Source: Methylobacillus flagellatus_A (GTDB lineage Bacteria > Pseudomonadota > Gammaproteobacteria > Burkholderiales > Methylophilaceae). From it: a stretch of DNA of 64,000 nt. The position numbers and the translations under genes are program-made. Location of the stretch: assembly GCF_031344055.1 (NCBI RefSeq), contig NZ_JADBEN010000006.1. One strand, given 5' to 3'. Positions 16,599 to 26,400 of this stretch are shown here, piece by piece (the first letter of the stretch is position 1; each line of letters starts with the position of its first letter). A model generated the notes under the pieces. That model was not told where the DNA came from and did not search any database. It saw only the letters and a program-made list of their open reading frames with translations.

Positions 16599-17675
16599 AT
16601 GTCTGCCGATTTATTCAGCCCGACCAAGTTGGGCAGCATCGCGCTCACGAACCGCATCGTCATGGCGCCCTTGACCCGCAACCGCGCCGGCAAGGGCAAC
16701 GTGCCGCAACCCATCAATGCCGAATACTACGCCCAGCGCGCTTCCGCCGGGCTGATCATCACCGAGGCGACGCCGATTTCCGCCACGGGGCACGGTTATC
16801 CCGCCACCCCGGGCATACACGATCCCGAGCAAGTCGAAGGCTGGAAGCTGGTCACCCAGGCCGTGCATGCCAAGGGCGGCAAGATCGTGCTGCAGCTCTG
16901 GCATGTGGGGCGTATCTCGCACCCGTCCCTGCAGCCCGGCAATGCCTTGCCGGTCGCGCCTTCCGCCATCAAGCCGGCAGGTCAGGCCTTCACCTACGAA
17001 GGCTTGCAGGATTTCGTCACGCCGCGTGCATTGGCGATCGAGGAGCTGCCTGGCATTGTGGCGGATTATGCGTGTGCCGCGCGCAACGCGCTCGAGGCCG
17101 GTTTCGACGGGGTCGAGATTCATGCCGCGAACGGCTACCTGCTCGACCAGTTCCTGCGCGACGGCACCAACCATCGCACCGATGAATACGGCGGCAGTAT
17201 CGAGAACCGCACGCGCCTGCTGCTGGAAGTGACCAAGGCGGTGGTCGAGGTAGCGGGCGCCGACCGTGTCGGCGTGCGCATCTCGCCGCTGAACCCGTTC
17301 AACGATATCAGCGATTCCGACCCGCAGGCATTGTTCAACCATGTGGCCGACAGCCTCAGCCCGTTTGGCCTGGCATACCTGCACGTTGTGGAAGGCGGCA
17401 TGGGCGGAGAGGGTGTGCCGCCGTTCGATTTTTCCGCGCTGCGCAAGCATTTCAAGGGCGGCTACATCGCCAACCTCGGCTACGACAAGGCCAAGGGCGA
17501 TGCCGCGATTGCCTCGGGCCATGCCGACGCGGTCGCCTACGGCGCGTTGTACATTGCCAACCCCGACCTCGTGGAACGCTTCCGGCAGGATGCGCCGCTG
17601 AATACCCCTGACCAAGCCACATTCTATGGCGGCGATGCCAAGGGCTATACCGATTACCCAACCCTACAAGGATAA
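16599..17675 (+). CDS. nemA: Old Yellow Enzyme family ene-reductase (NemA-like)
   Basis: The 358-residue FMN enzyme has LFSPTKLGSIALTNRIVMAP at its N-terminus, the active-site region QLWHVGRISHP, and EIHAANGYLLDQFL followed by the signature YGGSIENR. These are typical of NemA/OYE proteins, which reduce the C=C bond of unsaturated carbonyl compounds and other electrophiles using NAD(P)H. HVGR takes the usual active-site place, where most NemA proteins have HNGR or HVGR. GGAGG precedes the ATG. The nitroreductase gene follows after 4 bases. Confidence 0.94.
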   Translation: MSADLFSPTKLGSIALTNRIVMAPLTRNRAGKGNVPQPINAEYYAQRASAGLIITEATPISATGHGYPATPGIHDPEQVEGWKLVTQAVHAKGGKIVLQLWHVGRISHPSLQPGNALPVAPSAIKPAGQAFTYEGLQDFVTPRALAIEELPGIVADYACAARNALEAGFDGVEIHAANGYLLDQFLRDGTNHRTDEYGGSIENRTRLLLEVTKAVVEVAGADRVGVRISPLNPFNDISDSDPQALFNHVADSLSPFGLAYLHVVEGGMGGEGVPPFDFSALRKHFKGGYIANLGYDKAKGDAAIASGHADAVAYGALYIANPDLVERFRQDAPLNTPDQATFYGGDAKGYTDYPTLQG

Positions 17676-17679
17676 TAAG

Positions 17680-18282
17680 ATGTCAAGAAAACCAGCAGTC
17701 ACCAGCGTACCCATCGATTCCACCATTGCCGAGCGCTGGAGCGGCCGCGCCTATGACGCCAGCAAGCCGGTCAGCCACGAGCAGACCATTGCCTTGCTGG
17801 AGGCAGCCCGTTGGGCACCGTCCTGCTACGGCGACCAGCCTTGGCGCTTCATCGTCTGGGACAAGAACAAGGATGCCGCGGCATGGCAAAAGGCCTTCGA
17901 CACCCTGGTGGAGTTCAACCAAGGCTGGGTCAAGAATTCACCGCTCCTGGTCTTGATCGCCGCGGACACCAAGTTCCACCATAACGGCAAGCCCAACCGC
18001 TGGGCAGCGTATGACAGCGGTGCGGCCGCAGAAAACCTCTGCCTGCAGTCAACCGCACTCGGGCTGATGGCGCACCAGATGGCAGGTTTTGACGCCGACA
18101 AGCTGCGCGCCGCTTTTGCCATTCCCGAGCAGATCGAGATCATTGCCATGGTCTCGGTAGGCTATGCAGCCGACCCTGCCACGCTGGAGGGGGAGGCCAA
18201 AGAGCGTGAGCTGGCGGCACGCAGCCGTCGCGAGCTGGGAGAGCTCTTCTTCGACAGCTCCTGGGGCAAGCCTATTGTCTGA
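17680..18282 (+). CDS. Nitroreductase family protein
   Basis: This 200-residue FMN-dependent oxidoreductase has RWSGRAYDASKPV near the N-terminus, then ALLEAARWAPSCYGDQPWRF, the flavin-binding region of the nitroreductase fold. The later AAENLCLQSTALGLMAHQMA is also family-typical. The start at 17680 is 4 bases after the OYE gene and has AAGGATAA before it; the in-frame ATG at 17626 lies inside that gene. It is likely cotranscribed with the ene-reductase. Its substrate is not predictable; reduction of quinones or nitro compounds is typical. Confidence 0.92.
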   Translation: MSRKPAVTSVPIDSTIAERWSGRAYDASKPVSHEQTIALLEAARWAPSCYGDQPWRFIVWDKNKDAAAWQKAFDTLVEFNQGWVKNSPLLVLIAADTKFHHNGKPNRWAAYDSGAAAENLCLQSTALGLMAHQMAGFDADKLRAAFAIPEQIEIIAMVSVGYAADPATLEGEAKERELAARSRRELGELFFDSSWGKPIV

Positions 18283-18341
18283 GTTGCCGGTATACAGGTC
18301 TGTTATAATGAAAAATTCCATCCATTAGCCGGGATTTAATC

Positions 18342-18713
18342 ATGCCTGTTTTGCAGCTTACAAAAGCCAACTTCAAGCAAACCATCGAGAGCAATGACTT
18401 TGTGATCGTCGATTTCTGGGCACCGTGGTGTCAGCCGTGCGTCGCTTTTACGCCTGTTTTCGAGGCTGCTTCCGAGCAGAACCCGGATATCGTGTTCGGC
18501 ATGGTGAATACCGAAGAAGACCCGGAAATCAGCGAGTATTTCGAGGTCGACAAGATCCCGGGCATCCTAGTGATCCGCGAGCAGGCCGGCATTCATGCCC
18601 AGGTCGGCGAGATCGGCGCTCCTGCGCTGGACAAGATCATCGAGTGGGCAAGGGCCTACGACATGACCCAGGTGCGCGAGTATTACGCACAGCAGGAGGC
18701 AGCCGCCAAGTAG
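18342..18713 (+). CDS. Thioredoxin family protein
   Basis: The 123-residue protein has a thioredoxin fold with the active site WCQPC (Cys30, Cys33) after VIVDFWAPW, rather than the usual WCGPC. The cis-proline region reads DKIPGILVI. No signal peptide is present, so it is cytoplasmic. It has a C-terminal extension of about 15 residues beyond the usual 108. It lies 59 bases after the nitroreductase gene and is followed by a strong terminator, so it probably ends the redox gene set. Confidence 0.9.
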   Translation: MPVLQLTKANFKQTIESNDFVIVDFWAPWCQPCVAFTPVFEAASEQNPDIVFGMVNTEEDPEISEYFEVDKIPGILVIREQAGIHAQVGEIGAPALDKIIEWARAYDMTQVREYYAQQEAAAK

Positions 18714-18745
18714 TAATCAGGCTTGATGTATAGAAGCACATTGAG

Positions 18746-18780
18746 TGCCGCCCACTTGGAAAAGTGGGCGGCATTTTTAT
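18746..18780 (+). terminator. Rho-independent terminator after thioredoxin gene
   Basis: TGCCGCCCACTT and AAGTGGGCGGCA form a perfect 12-bp stem around a four-base loop, followed by five T residues. Confidence 0.93.
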
Positions 18781-18828
18781 TTGCTACTATCCGGTGTACA
18801 TGGATGATCAGGCCACATGGAGAGCATC

Positions 18829-19176
18829 ATGAACGTCATGTTGAAGCGCGCCTATGAACTTCCGACCGAGTCGGATGGCACGCGCGTGCTGGTAGATAGG
18901 CTCTGGCCGCGCGGATTGGCGAAAGCCAAGGCTTGCATCGATCTCTGGCTCAAGGAGGTTGCGCCTTCTACCGAACTGCGGCAATGGTTCGGGCACGACC
19001 CGGAGAAATGGCAGGAATTCAAGCGGCGCTATCGTGCCGAATTGAAAAATAACCCGGCATGGGCGGAACTGCAGAAACTCGCGCAGCAAAAAGACATCAC
19101 CTTGGTATATGCGGCCCGCGACCAGTTGCATAACGAGGCCGTGATTCTCAAACAATGGCTGGATGCCTCCGCCTGA
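18829..19176 (+). CDS. DUF488 family protein (YeaO-like)
   Basis: The 115-residue protein matches DUF488: RVLVDRLWPRGLAKAKACID, WFGHDPEKWQEFKRRY and LVYAARDQLHNEAVIL. The family has no established function. The start at 18829 is preferred over 18817 because GGAGAG lies 5-10 bases before it. It stands alone after the thioredoxin terminator. Confidence 0.88.
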   Translation: MNVMLKRAYELPTESDGTRVLVDRLWPRGLAKAKACIDLWLKEVAPSTELRQWFGHDPEKWQEFKRRYRAELKNNPAWAELQKLAQQKDITLVYAARDQLHNEAVILKQWLDASA

Positions 19177-19246
19177 TGATTAGGGCCACAGTTTGGCAGG
19201 GCGGGGGCGTGGCCTACTAAGCCCAGTAAAGCAAAGGATTCAGGAG

Positions 19247-19588
19247 TTAGAAGCCGCCCGTGCTGAGCAGGCGGAACAGGAAAAATACGCCTATCCCCAT
19301 CATGAGGTAAAGCGGCAGGTCGCCCCGTTTGCTCAATTCGCCGCGCCTGGGGGCGGTCAGCCAGCGGTTGGCAAGATAGATGACCAATATTGCGGCGGGA
19401 ATGGCCAGCAATGTCCAGGTGCCGGAAAATACCCAGGCCATGGAGCGGTCCAGCCAGCCTTCGTCATTGAACAAGTGCACGGCAATACCGACGATCCCGA
19501 CCAGCATCAATCCCAGCCGGAGGCCGGCCAGCAAGGTGGCGAGCAAGGACTCTGGCTTGGCGTCGGGGTTGCGCGCAGGTTTGCTCAT
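19247..19588 (-). CDS. Hypothetical membrane protein, three helices
   Basis: This 113-residue protein has three hydrophobic segments (about residues 18-40, 52-72 and 92-108) and a basic N-terminus. I do not recognise a family. It lies 25 bases after nlpD on the same strand, so it is likely the last gene of the surE-pcm-nlpD operon. This is the place where rpoS commonly sits in other Beta- and Gammaproteobacteria. CAGGAGCC precedes the ATG. Confidence 0.7.
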   Translation of the reverse strand: MSKPARNPDAKPESLLATLLAGLRLGLMLVGIVGIAVHLFNDEGWLDRSMAWVFSGTWTLLAIPAAILVIYLANRWLTAPRRGELSKRGDLPLYLMMGIGVFFLFRLLSTGGF

Positions 19589-19613
19589 ATTGGCTGGCTC
19601 CTGGAGGCTGTAT

Positions 19614-20669
19614 CTAGCCCGGGGATGACGGCAGGTATTTGCTCGGGTCTACCGATTTGCCCTGGCGGCGAATCTCGAAATGCAGCTTGACCTTGTCGGT
19701 ATCGGAATCGCCCATTTCTGCAATCTTCTGCCCACGGGTGACCTGCTGGCCTTCCTTTACCAGGATATTGCTGTTGTGGGCGTAGACGGAGAGAAAGGTG
19801 TTGTTGTGCTTGATGATGACAAGCTTGCCGTAGCCGCGCAGGTCCGAGCCGCTGTAGATCACCTTGCCGGGCGCGGCCGCATGCACGGGCTGCCCCATGG
19901 CGCCGCCGATATCCAGCCCCTTGGTACTGGCGGAATCGTTGAAGCCTGCGATCACCTTGCCGTTGGTCGGCCATGCCCAGTCTATCCCTTCGATACTGTT
20001 GGTGGCGGATGAGGCCGTTGCGCTCGGCGCCGGGGAGGGCGTGGCCGCAGGCGTGCTTGGCGTGGCGGTTGCAGGCGTAGCGGCCGTTGGCGCTGCCGCT
20101 ACCTGGGGTTGCGGCGCAGGCACTGGGGCATTCAAGGCCGCTTCGCTGTAGGGCTGGCGCAGCGCCTTGGGCTCAACCACCAATAACGGCTGGCCGGGTG
20201 CCGGCGTAGCGGTGCCTGTCTGGCCTGTCACTGTGGCGGGGCCGCTGCCGCCATCCAGGTTGAGCGGCGTGATGATGACATCGCCATCGGCGATGCTGGC
20301 CGGTTGGCCTGGAATCGGGCTGGCTGCCGGGGCGGCGTCCGCCGTGCGGGCAGGCAGGTTAAGCTGCTGGCCGATATGGATGGTGTAGGCCGGCGGCGCG
20401 ATATTGTTGAGCTGAGCAATCTCTTTGTAGTCGAAGCCGTATTCCAGGCCGATGCTGTAGAGGGTGTCGCCTTTCTTGACCGTATGCGTATTGGGGCGCC
20501 AGTCGCTGGATTGCTGGCCGGCGCTCGGTTTGCTCTGAGTGGCGACCGGTGGCTTGGCTGCCGGCGCGCGGTCCACCACCGGAGCGTGCTCGGTCGTGCT
20601 GCAGCCGGCCAGGCCGATCAGGAATAGGCTGACGAGCCAGGATTTGTTGACTTGCTTAGTCCATTGCAT
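19614..20669 (-). CDS. nlpD: NlpD-like lipoprotein, LysM plus degenerate M23 domain
   Basis: The 351-residue lipoprotein has a lipobox LAGC (Cys23) and a LysM domain (about residues 62-106, HTVKKGDTLYSIGLEYGFDY). A Pro/Ala/Thr-rich linker of about 110 residues follows, then an M23/LytM domain from residue 225. The LytM domain has GLDIGG where active peptidases have a zinc-binding His-x3-Asp, so it is probably catalytically inactive, as in E. coli NlpD. That protein activates amidase AmiC at the septum, and I infer the same role. Its ATG overlaps the pcm stop (TAATG). Confidence 0.92.
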   Translation of the reverse strand: MQWTKQVNKSWLVSLFLIGLAGCSTTEHAPVVDRAPAAKPPVATQSKPSAGQQSSDWRPNTHTVKKGDTLYSIGLEYGFDYKEIAQLNNIAPPAYTIHIGQQLNLPARTADAAPAASPIPGQPASIADGDVIITPLNLDGGSGPATVTGQTGTATPAPGQPLLVVEPKALRQPYSEAALNAPVPAPQPQVAAAPTAATPATATPSTPAATPSPAPSATASSATNSIEGIDWAWPTNGKVIAGFNDSASTKGLDIGGAMGQPVHAAAPGKVIYSGSDLRGYGKLVIIKHNNTFLSVYAHNSNILVKEGQQVTRGQKIAEMGDSDTDKVKLHFEIRRQGKSVDPSKYLPSSPG

Positions 20670-21340
20670 TAGTTGGTTCCACCTAGCAGCGGCACGAATT
20701 TCACCGCTTCCAGTTTACTTTGTCTATATTCAGAGCCTGTTGCCGTCTTGATGTGTTCGACCAGGTACAGGATTTGTTCTTCGGTGCCGACGGGGATCAC
20801 CATGCGCCCCCCCACGGCAAGCTGTTCAAGCAGCTCTTGCGGGATATGGCGCGCAGCCGCTGTGACAATAATACCGTCAAAAGGTGCCAGTTCCGGCAAG
20901 CCCATGGTGCCGTCGGCATGCTTGAGCTTGATATTGGCAAGGCGCAATTCGCGCAAATGGCCGCGCGCCTTCATCAGCAGCGGGCGGATGCGCTCCACCG
21001 AGTAGACTTCCTTGGCAACCTTGGAAAGCACGGCAGTCTGGTAGCCGCAGCCGGTGCCGATCTCCAGCACTTTTCCGAGCGGGCCGCCGTTGCGCAGGAT
21101 CTCGGTCATGCGCGCCACGATGTAGGGTTGGGAAATGGTCTGCCCGAAGCCAATCGGCAGCGAGCCGTCCTCATAGGCGCGCGAGGACAGCGCCTCGTCG
21201 ACGAAGATATGGCGTGGAATGGCGCCCAGGGCCGCCAGTACCACCTCGTCCTTGATGCCTTTCTCACTCAGGCGTCCCAGCATGCGCTCACGCGTACGCT
21301 GGGAAGTCATGCCGATGCCGCGTAATGCCGTGCTGCTCAT
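20669..21340 (-). CDS. pcm: Protein-L-isoaspartate O-methyltransferase
   Basis: The 223-residue enzyme repairs isoaspartyl residues by methylating them with S-adenosylmethionine. The SAM-binding motif VLEIGTGCGYQTAVLSK and the family sequences PIGFGQTISQPYIVARMTE and DGIIVTAAARHIPQELLEQL are clear. It lies between surE and nlpD, 3 bases after surE, the classic surE-pcm-nlpD order. The ATG at 21340 was chosen; an internal Met at residue 11 is an alternative. Confidence 0.95.
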   Translation of the reverse strand: MSSTALRGIGMTSQRTRERMLGRLSEKGIKDEVVLAALGAIPRHIFVDEALSSRAYEDGSLPIGFGQTISQPYIVARMTEILRNGGPLGKVLEIGTGCGYQTAVLSKVAKEVYSVERIRPLLMKARGHLRELRLANIKLKHADGTMGLPELAPFDGIIVTAAARHIPQELLEQLAVGGRMVIPVGTEEQILYLVEHIKTATGSEYRQSKLEAVKFVPLLGGTN

Positions 21341-21343
21341 GCT

Positions 21344-22087
21344 TTACAGCGCAAGCCAGTTCTTGACCTGTTCACGCTGGCTGTATTGCGTGAGGTCGAT
21401 TTGCAGGGGCGTGATGGATATACGGTTCTGGCTCACGGCATGGAAATCCGTACCGTCCCCGGCATCCTGCGCGCTGCCTGCCGCACCAATCCAGTAGACG
21501 GTCTGGCCGCGCGGCGTGGTGGACTTGATCACAGGCTCCGCCTTGTGTCGCTTGCCGAGGCGCGTGACCTCCGTGCCCTGGATCTGTTCGAACGGCACAT
21601 CAGGCACATTGATATTCAGCAGCACGGGAGGCGGAAAGCGGTCCTTCTGGTAACGCTCGACCAGGCCGACCATGAAGCGTGCCGCCGTCTCGAAATGCTG
21701 TACGCCGTGGCGCGACATGGAGACGGCAAATGAAGGCACGCCGAGCAGGAAGCCCTCAGTGGCTGCGGCGACGGTGCCGGAATAGATGGTGTCGTCCCCC
21801 ATGTTGGCGCCGTCGTTGATGCCGGAAATCACCATGTCGGGCAATTCGTCGAGCAAGCCCGTCACGGCGAGGTGCACGCAATCGGTCGGGGTGCCGTTGA
21901 CATAATAAAAGCCATTGCTGGCTTTATGCACCGACAGCGGGCGGTCCAGCGTCAAGGAATTGCTGGCGCCGCTACGGTCGCGCTCCGGCGCGACCACCAC
22001 GATGTCCGCCACCTTCGCCAGGTGTTGGGCCAGGATATTGAGCCCGGGGGCGAAATAGCCGTCGTCATTGGAAAGAAGAATACGCAT
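21344..22087 (-). CDS. surE: 5'/3'-nucleotidase SurE
   Basis: The 247-residue metal-dependent phosphatase removes phosphate from nucleoside 5'- and 3'-monophosphates. Its N-terminus MRILLSNDDGYFAPGLNIL carries the metal ligands Asp8 and Asp9. VVAPERDRSGASNSLTLDRP, GTPTDCVHLA and ISGINDGANMGDDTIYSGTV are all family motifs. It is the first gene of surE-pcm-nlpD. The upstream region contains TTATAAT-like sequence a few bases before the start. Confidence 0.96.
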   Translation of the reverse strand: MRILLSNDDGYFAPGLNILAQHLAKVADIVVVAPERDRSGASNSLTLDRPLSVHKASNGFYYVNGTPTDCVHLAVTGLLDELPDMVISGINDGANMGDDTIYSGTVAAATEGFLLGVPSFAVSMSRHGVQHFETAARFMVGLVERYQKDRFPPPVLLNINVPDVPFEQIQGTEVTRLGKRHKAEPVIKSTTPRGQTVYWIGAAGSAQDAGDGTDFHAVSQNRISITPLQIDLTQYSQREQVKNWLAL

Positions 22088-22165
22088 TTTTTTATTATAA
22101 CCGAGTCATGAAGCGCTTTTCACGCCCATCCGACAACAATCGCGTAAAAAATGTGACAGGCGGTT

Positions 22166-22765
22166 TCAGCCGCCGCGCTTGAGCTTGGTTGCCGTTTCCG
22201 CCAGGCGTGTTCCCAGCGCGATGCACAGCGCTTTCTCGTCAGCGCTGACAGGCCTGTCGTTCATCACCCCGGCAAGATGGCTGGCGCCGTAGGGCGTGCC
22301 GCCCGTGCTGGTGGCGGCGAGTGCAGGCTCGGAATAGGGCAGGCCCAGTACCAGCATGCCGTGGTGCAGCAAGGGAATCATCATCGAGAGCAGCGTGCTC
22401 TCCTGCCCGCCATGCATGGAGGAGGTGGAAGTGAACACCGCGGCAGGCTTGCCGATCAGCGCGCCCTTGAGCCAGAGCCCGCTGGTGCCGTCGAGGAAAT
22501 ATTTCATCGGCGCCGCCATATTGCCGAAGCGGGTCGGGCTGCCCAATGCCAATGCCGCGCATTCCTCTAGGTCGGCAAGCTCGACGTAAGGATCGCCGCT
22601 TTGGGGAATCTCGGGTTCGGTCGCCTCATGGTTCGCCGACACCTTGGGTACCGTGCGCAACCTGGGCTGCGCGCCTTCGACGGAAGCAATGCCGCGCGCG
22701 ATGAGCTTGGCCATCTCGCGGGTAGAGCCATTCTGAGAGTAATAAAGGATAAGGATATCAATCAT
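22166..22765 (-). CDS. wrbA: NAD(P)H:quinone oxidoreductase, WrbA family
   Basis: The 199-residue flavoprotein has the FMN phosphate loop LYYSQNGSTREMAKLIARGI, then LALGSPTRFGNMAAPMKYFL and FTSTSSMHGGQESTLLSMMI, all WrbA signatures. WrbA reduces quinones by two electrons and so limits radical formation. It appears to be a single gene upstream of surE on the same strand, 78 bases away. It differs clearly from the flavodoxin-fold protein encoded at 15329-15895. Confidence 0.9.
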   Translation of the reverse strand: MIDILILYYSQNGSTREMAKLIARGIASVEGAQPRLRTVPKVSANHEATEPEIPQSGDPYVELADLEECAALALGSPTRFGNMAAPMKYFLDGTSGLWLKGALIGKPAAVFTSTSSMHGGQESTLLSMMIPLLHHGMLVLGLPYSEPALAATSTGGTPYGASHLAGVMNDRPVSADEKALCIALGTRLAETATKLKRGG

Positions 22766-22796
22766 GCTTCTTTAGTCTTGCTTTGAGAAGGAGTTA

Positions 22797-23405
22797 TTAG
22801 GCGGATTTTCCAAGAATTTTAATAAGATGGGCATCAAGTTGTCTTTGCTTTTTGGGTAAAATCTCAGCATCAATTCGATCATGAACTATACCAATAAGCC
22901 TTCTAAACATTGCCATGTCGAGACCGTTCTTTTCTTGTAACCACATATGTTCGAGCCAATCACTATATGATGAAATGAAAAGCCCTTTATTATCTAATTC
23001 AACCCAAATGCGGTCGCCTCCGAGAATATCTGTTTGGTTGTGTGCTAAATATGAGTCTCGAAGTTTTATTATTGCGATATGTGATTGCATTTCTTCGCTT
23101 GTAATCACAAAGTATTCAGATGCTTGGAGCTGTGGTTTCCCTTTAGTTGATTTAAACCAACGAGAATAAAGAATCAGAGCATGCATAACAGCTGCTCTTA
23201 CAAGAAAAAGGTCATTAGCCATGCTAGAAAAAGCTGAGCTATCAGATTTGATTGTATTGTGAAGATTAATTGTATAGTCACAAATAGCAGCAGCCTGTCT
23301 TAGGTCGCGGCGAATTGTGCAATAACTTCGGAATTGAGAAGATGTTCCTTGAAGAGATTTGTCATTGTCATATTCTGATAGCTGCTCAATCAACTTTTTC
23401 TGCAC
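22797..23405 (-). CDS. Hypothetical HEPN-like protein, low GC
   Basis: This 202-residue, mostly helical protein starts at a GTG with a perfect AGGAGG 9 bases upstream. I do not recognise a named family. The stretch IKLRDSYLAHNQ contains R-x5-H, resembling the catalytic R-x4-6-H motif of HEPN ribonucleases found in abortive-infection and toxin systems. The gene is visibly AT-rich compared with wrbA and tamB on either side, with AT-ending codons, which suggests recent transfer. No antitoxin-like partner lies beside it. The HEPN assignment is an inference from one motif and the helical character. Confidence 0.6.
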   Translation of the reverse strand: MQKKLIEQLSEYDNDKSLQGTSSQFRSYCTIRRDLRQAAAICDYTINLHNTIKSDSSAFSSMANDLFLVRAAVMHALILYSRWFKSTKGKPQLQASEYFVITSEEMQSHIAIIKLRDSYLAHNQTDILGGDRIWVELDNKGLFISSYSDWLEHMWLQEKNGLDMAMFRRLIGIVHDRIDAEILPKKQRQLDAHLIKILGKSA

Positions 23406-23432
23406 AATAACTTCCTCCTTATTAATGCTTTA

Positions 23433-26400
23433 CTACTGAAATCTAAACGTATAAAGCACATCCACCGCGCTTTCGGACCCTGCCTGCGACACTACCGACC
23501 AGTTGCGGCTGATGGTGTAGGTTAGCTTGGCGACGTTGAGCAGGCCGGTGAGGCTCTTTTCGTAGCTGAGGTAGAGCTTGGAGGATAGGCGCTTGCCGAA
23601 GTTGACGGTGGAGCTTTCCACGTCGCTGCCGCCTATGCTGAAGCTGTCGAGGCCGGCGGCGCGCGCCATCCTGGTCTGCAGGGGCACGGAATCGCCCTGG
23701 GAGAGCAGGACCCCGGCGGCGAGCGATAGCATGGCGAACTCGTTCTTGCCTGCCTGGTCGAGGCCGTGGCCCAGTACCAGCCAGGAGAGTTTTTCGCTGT
23801 CCGGCACGCTGGGGGTTGAAACCAGCTTGACGGTGGGCATCTGCGCATTGCCGGTGATCTCGACGCCGGCCTGCACGGTCTGGTTCTGGCGCATGGCGAT
23901 GATGTTGAGGCCTGGGTTGTCGACGGGGCCGCTGAAGTTGACGATGCCTTTGGTGATGTTGAGCAGTTGTCCATAGGCCATGTAGGTGCCGCCGACGACG
24001 ATGGAGCCTTCCGCGCGCAAGCTGTCGGGTACGCTGCCCGATAGCGTGAGGATGCCGGTAAGGTAGCCGTCCAGGCCGAAACCGCGCAGCAGGAACTGCT
24101 TGCCTGGGTCGACGATGCCGACGACTTCGTCGCCGAGGTTGATCCTGAGCCTGCCGATGGTGAATTGCAGCGGGCTGCTTTCTTCCTCACGCTCGCGTCC
24201 GATCACGACAACGTCGTTGCCTAGCTGCGGCGCGCCTTCGGGCGCCAGTTCGATCAAGCCCCGTACGATGCGCAGGTCGCCGTCCAAGGTGAGCTGGTTG
24301 TCCTGCAATGTGGTTTTCGCGCTGCCTTTCAGCACTACTGTGCGGTCGGTGCGTTCTGCGGCCGTGAAATCGTCCAGCAGCCAGTCGATTTCCATTTCCG
24401 GCTTGCCCGCTGCGAGGCGGATGCCGCCGCTGGCATTGATGGTGCCCTTGCCGCCGGTGAAGCGCAGCGTGTCCAGCGTGAGCCTGTCGCCCGACAAGGA
24501 GGCGTCAAGCTGGCCGTTGGTGAGGTTGACGCCTTCGGCTGGCAGGCTGACGGTCAGGTTGCGGCCGCGGATGTTGCCGCCGAGGTTGGGGTTGCCGATG
24601 CTGCCGTCGGCGTTGATGCTGACGTTGAGCGTGCCGTCCGCCTGAACGTCGGGAGAGGGCAGCCAGGCGAGGCTGTTGATATCCGCCGTCAGGCTGGCTT
24701 GCAACGGCGCGTTGCTTTCCAGGCTGAAACTGCCGGCCGAGCTCGTGACGCTGGTATTGAGGCTGCCTGCGATATTGCCCAGCTTGCTGCCGCGGATGCT
24801 GGTCGTCAGGGCGACCTGGTTGTCCCGCATCGCCAGCAGCAATTTGACTTCGCTGAGGCCGAGCGGCTGCTCGGGCTGGCCTTCGCGTACCACGGCAAGG
24901 TCGCCGGATTCGCGTTGCAGCGTGACGGTGCCGTTGAGCGATTCCCCGGCATTGATGTCCCATTGTCCTGAAAATACCGGGTTGCCCTTGAGATTGGCGG
25001 GCAATGAAAACAGCAACGGCGGGATGTCCTGCAAGGCCAGCTGCTCAATACGGCCGTGCGTCTGCAGGCCGCTGACGCCTTGCCGTAGCGTATCCAGGCT
25101 GATGCGGCCTTGCTTGAACTGCAGGACCAGGTTGTCTACGGCAAGCCCGGCCGCGTCGTAGCGGATGGGGGCCGGGGCCTGCAGTTTGATGGGGGCTTCC
25201 GATTGGTATTCGAATTGCTGCAAGGCGCCTATCCAAGCCCCGGTGGTGTCGATGCCGCCTGCGAGGGTGGATTGCAGCTTCAGCCCGGTGCCGGCGGCTT
25301 CCAGCTTGAGCACATGTTGCGCGCGGTTGCCATTCAGGGCGATCTTGCCGTCGATGAAGCTGCCCTGGTTGATGCGCAGGCCCTCGGCATCGAGCGCTGC
25401 ATCAAGATTGCCCATGGCGTGCAGGCTGCCGTTGCCGCTGATTTTACGTGCCGTGACATTGCCCGGCAGGCGCAGGTTCTCCGCGAGCAGCTGGAATTGC
25501 GCATGTAGGTCGTCGAACTCGCCGGCTATCGTGCCGCTGGCTTCGGCCTTGCCGGAAAATGCCGGCCCCAGGGCGGTCAATGCAGGCAAAGCTGCTTGCC
25601 AAGCAAGGCTGCTGCCGGGTTGGCCGAGGCTGCCGTTTGCGGTGATGCGGTTGCCGCCCAGTGCGGCATCCACCTGGATGCTGTCCAGGGTGTTGCCGAG
25701 CAAGCGCAGGTTGGCTTTGGCCTGCAGGGGCTGGCCGCGCCATTGGCTGTCCAGGCTGTTGAACGCCACGGTGAGGTCGGCGGCGGGCAGCAGTTTGCCG
25801 TTGAGGCTGAGGTCGGCGCTCAGGCGGGCGTCGGTCGCCTGGCCCAATGATTTCGGATCCAGGTCGCGCAGGCGGATATCGAGCTTGAGCGGCAGGTCGC
25901 CTTCCAGGGTGACTTCCCCGGCGATATCCAGCTTGCCTGCGGCAGGCAGTGCGCTATCGGCCGCCACCATGGCGGGCAACTGATCCTGCATGGCAAAGAG
26001 GTTGTGCATCTCGAAACGCAATGCCTGGAGGTCGCCGGAGAGGATGGTGTTGAGGTCGTAGGGCATGTCGCCTTGCGCCTGGCGCACGTGGATATTGCCG
26101 GAAAGCGGGAACGGCTTGCTGTTCTGCAGTGCGACTTCGGCCGTGATGTCGCCCCAGGGAGTTTCCGCGCGCGACAGTTGCAGGCGGATGGTATGGCTGT
26201 CCGCCGCCATGTTGAGGGTGACATGCTGCAGCACCTGGCGGTTGTTGCCGGAGACGATCTCGATTTCGTCTATGGATGCCTGCTCCACCTCTATGGGAAA
26301 CGGCACCTGAATGGTGTCGGGCAGCTCGGGCAGGCTGCTGGCAGGCTCGTCGGGCGTATCGTCTGCCGGGGCCTGCTTCATGGTGATGACCAGGCGTTGC

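Noticed and set aside
19614..20669. Possible active M23 endopeptidase
   Set aside because: The first zinc-binding His/Asp pair is missing from the LytM domain, as in NlpD activators.
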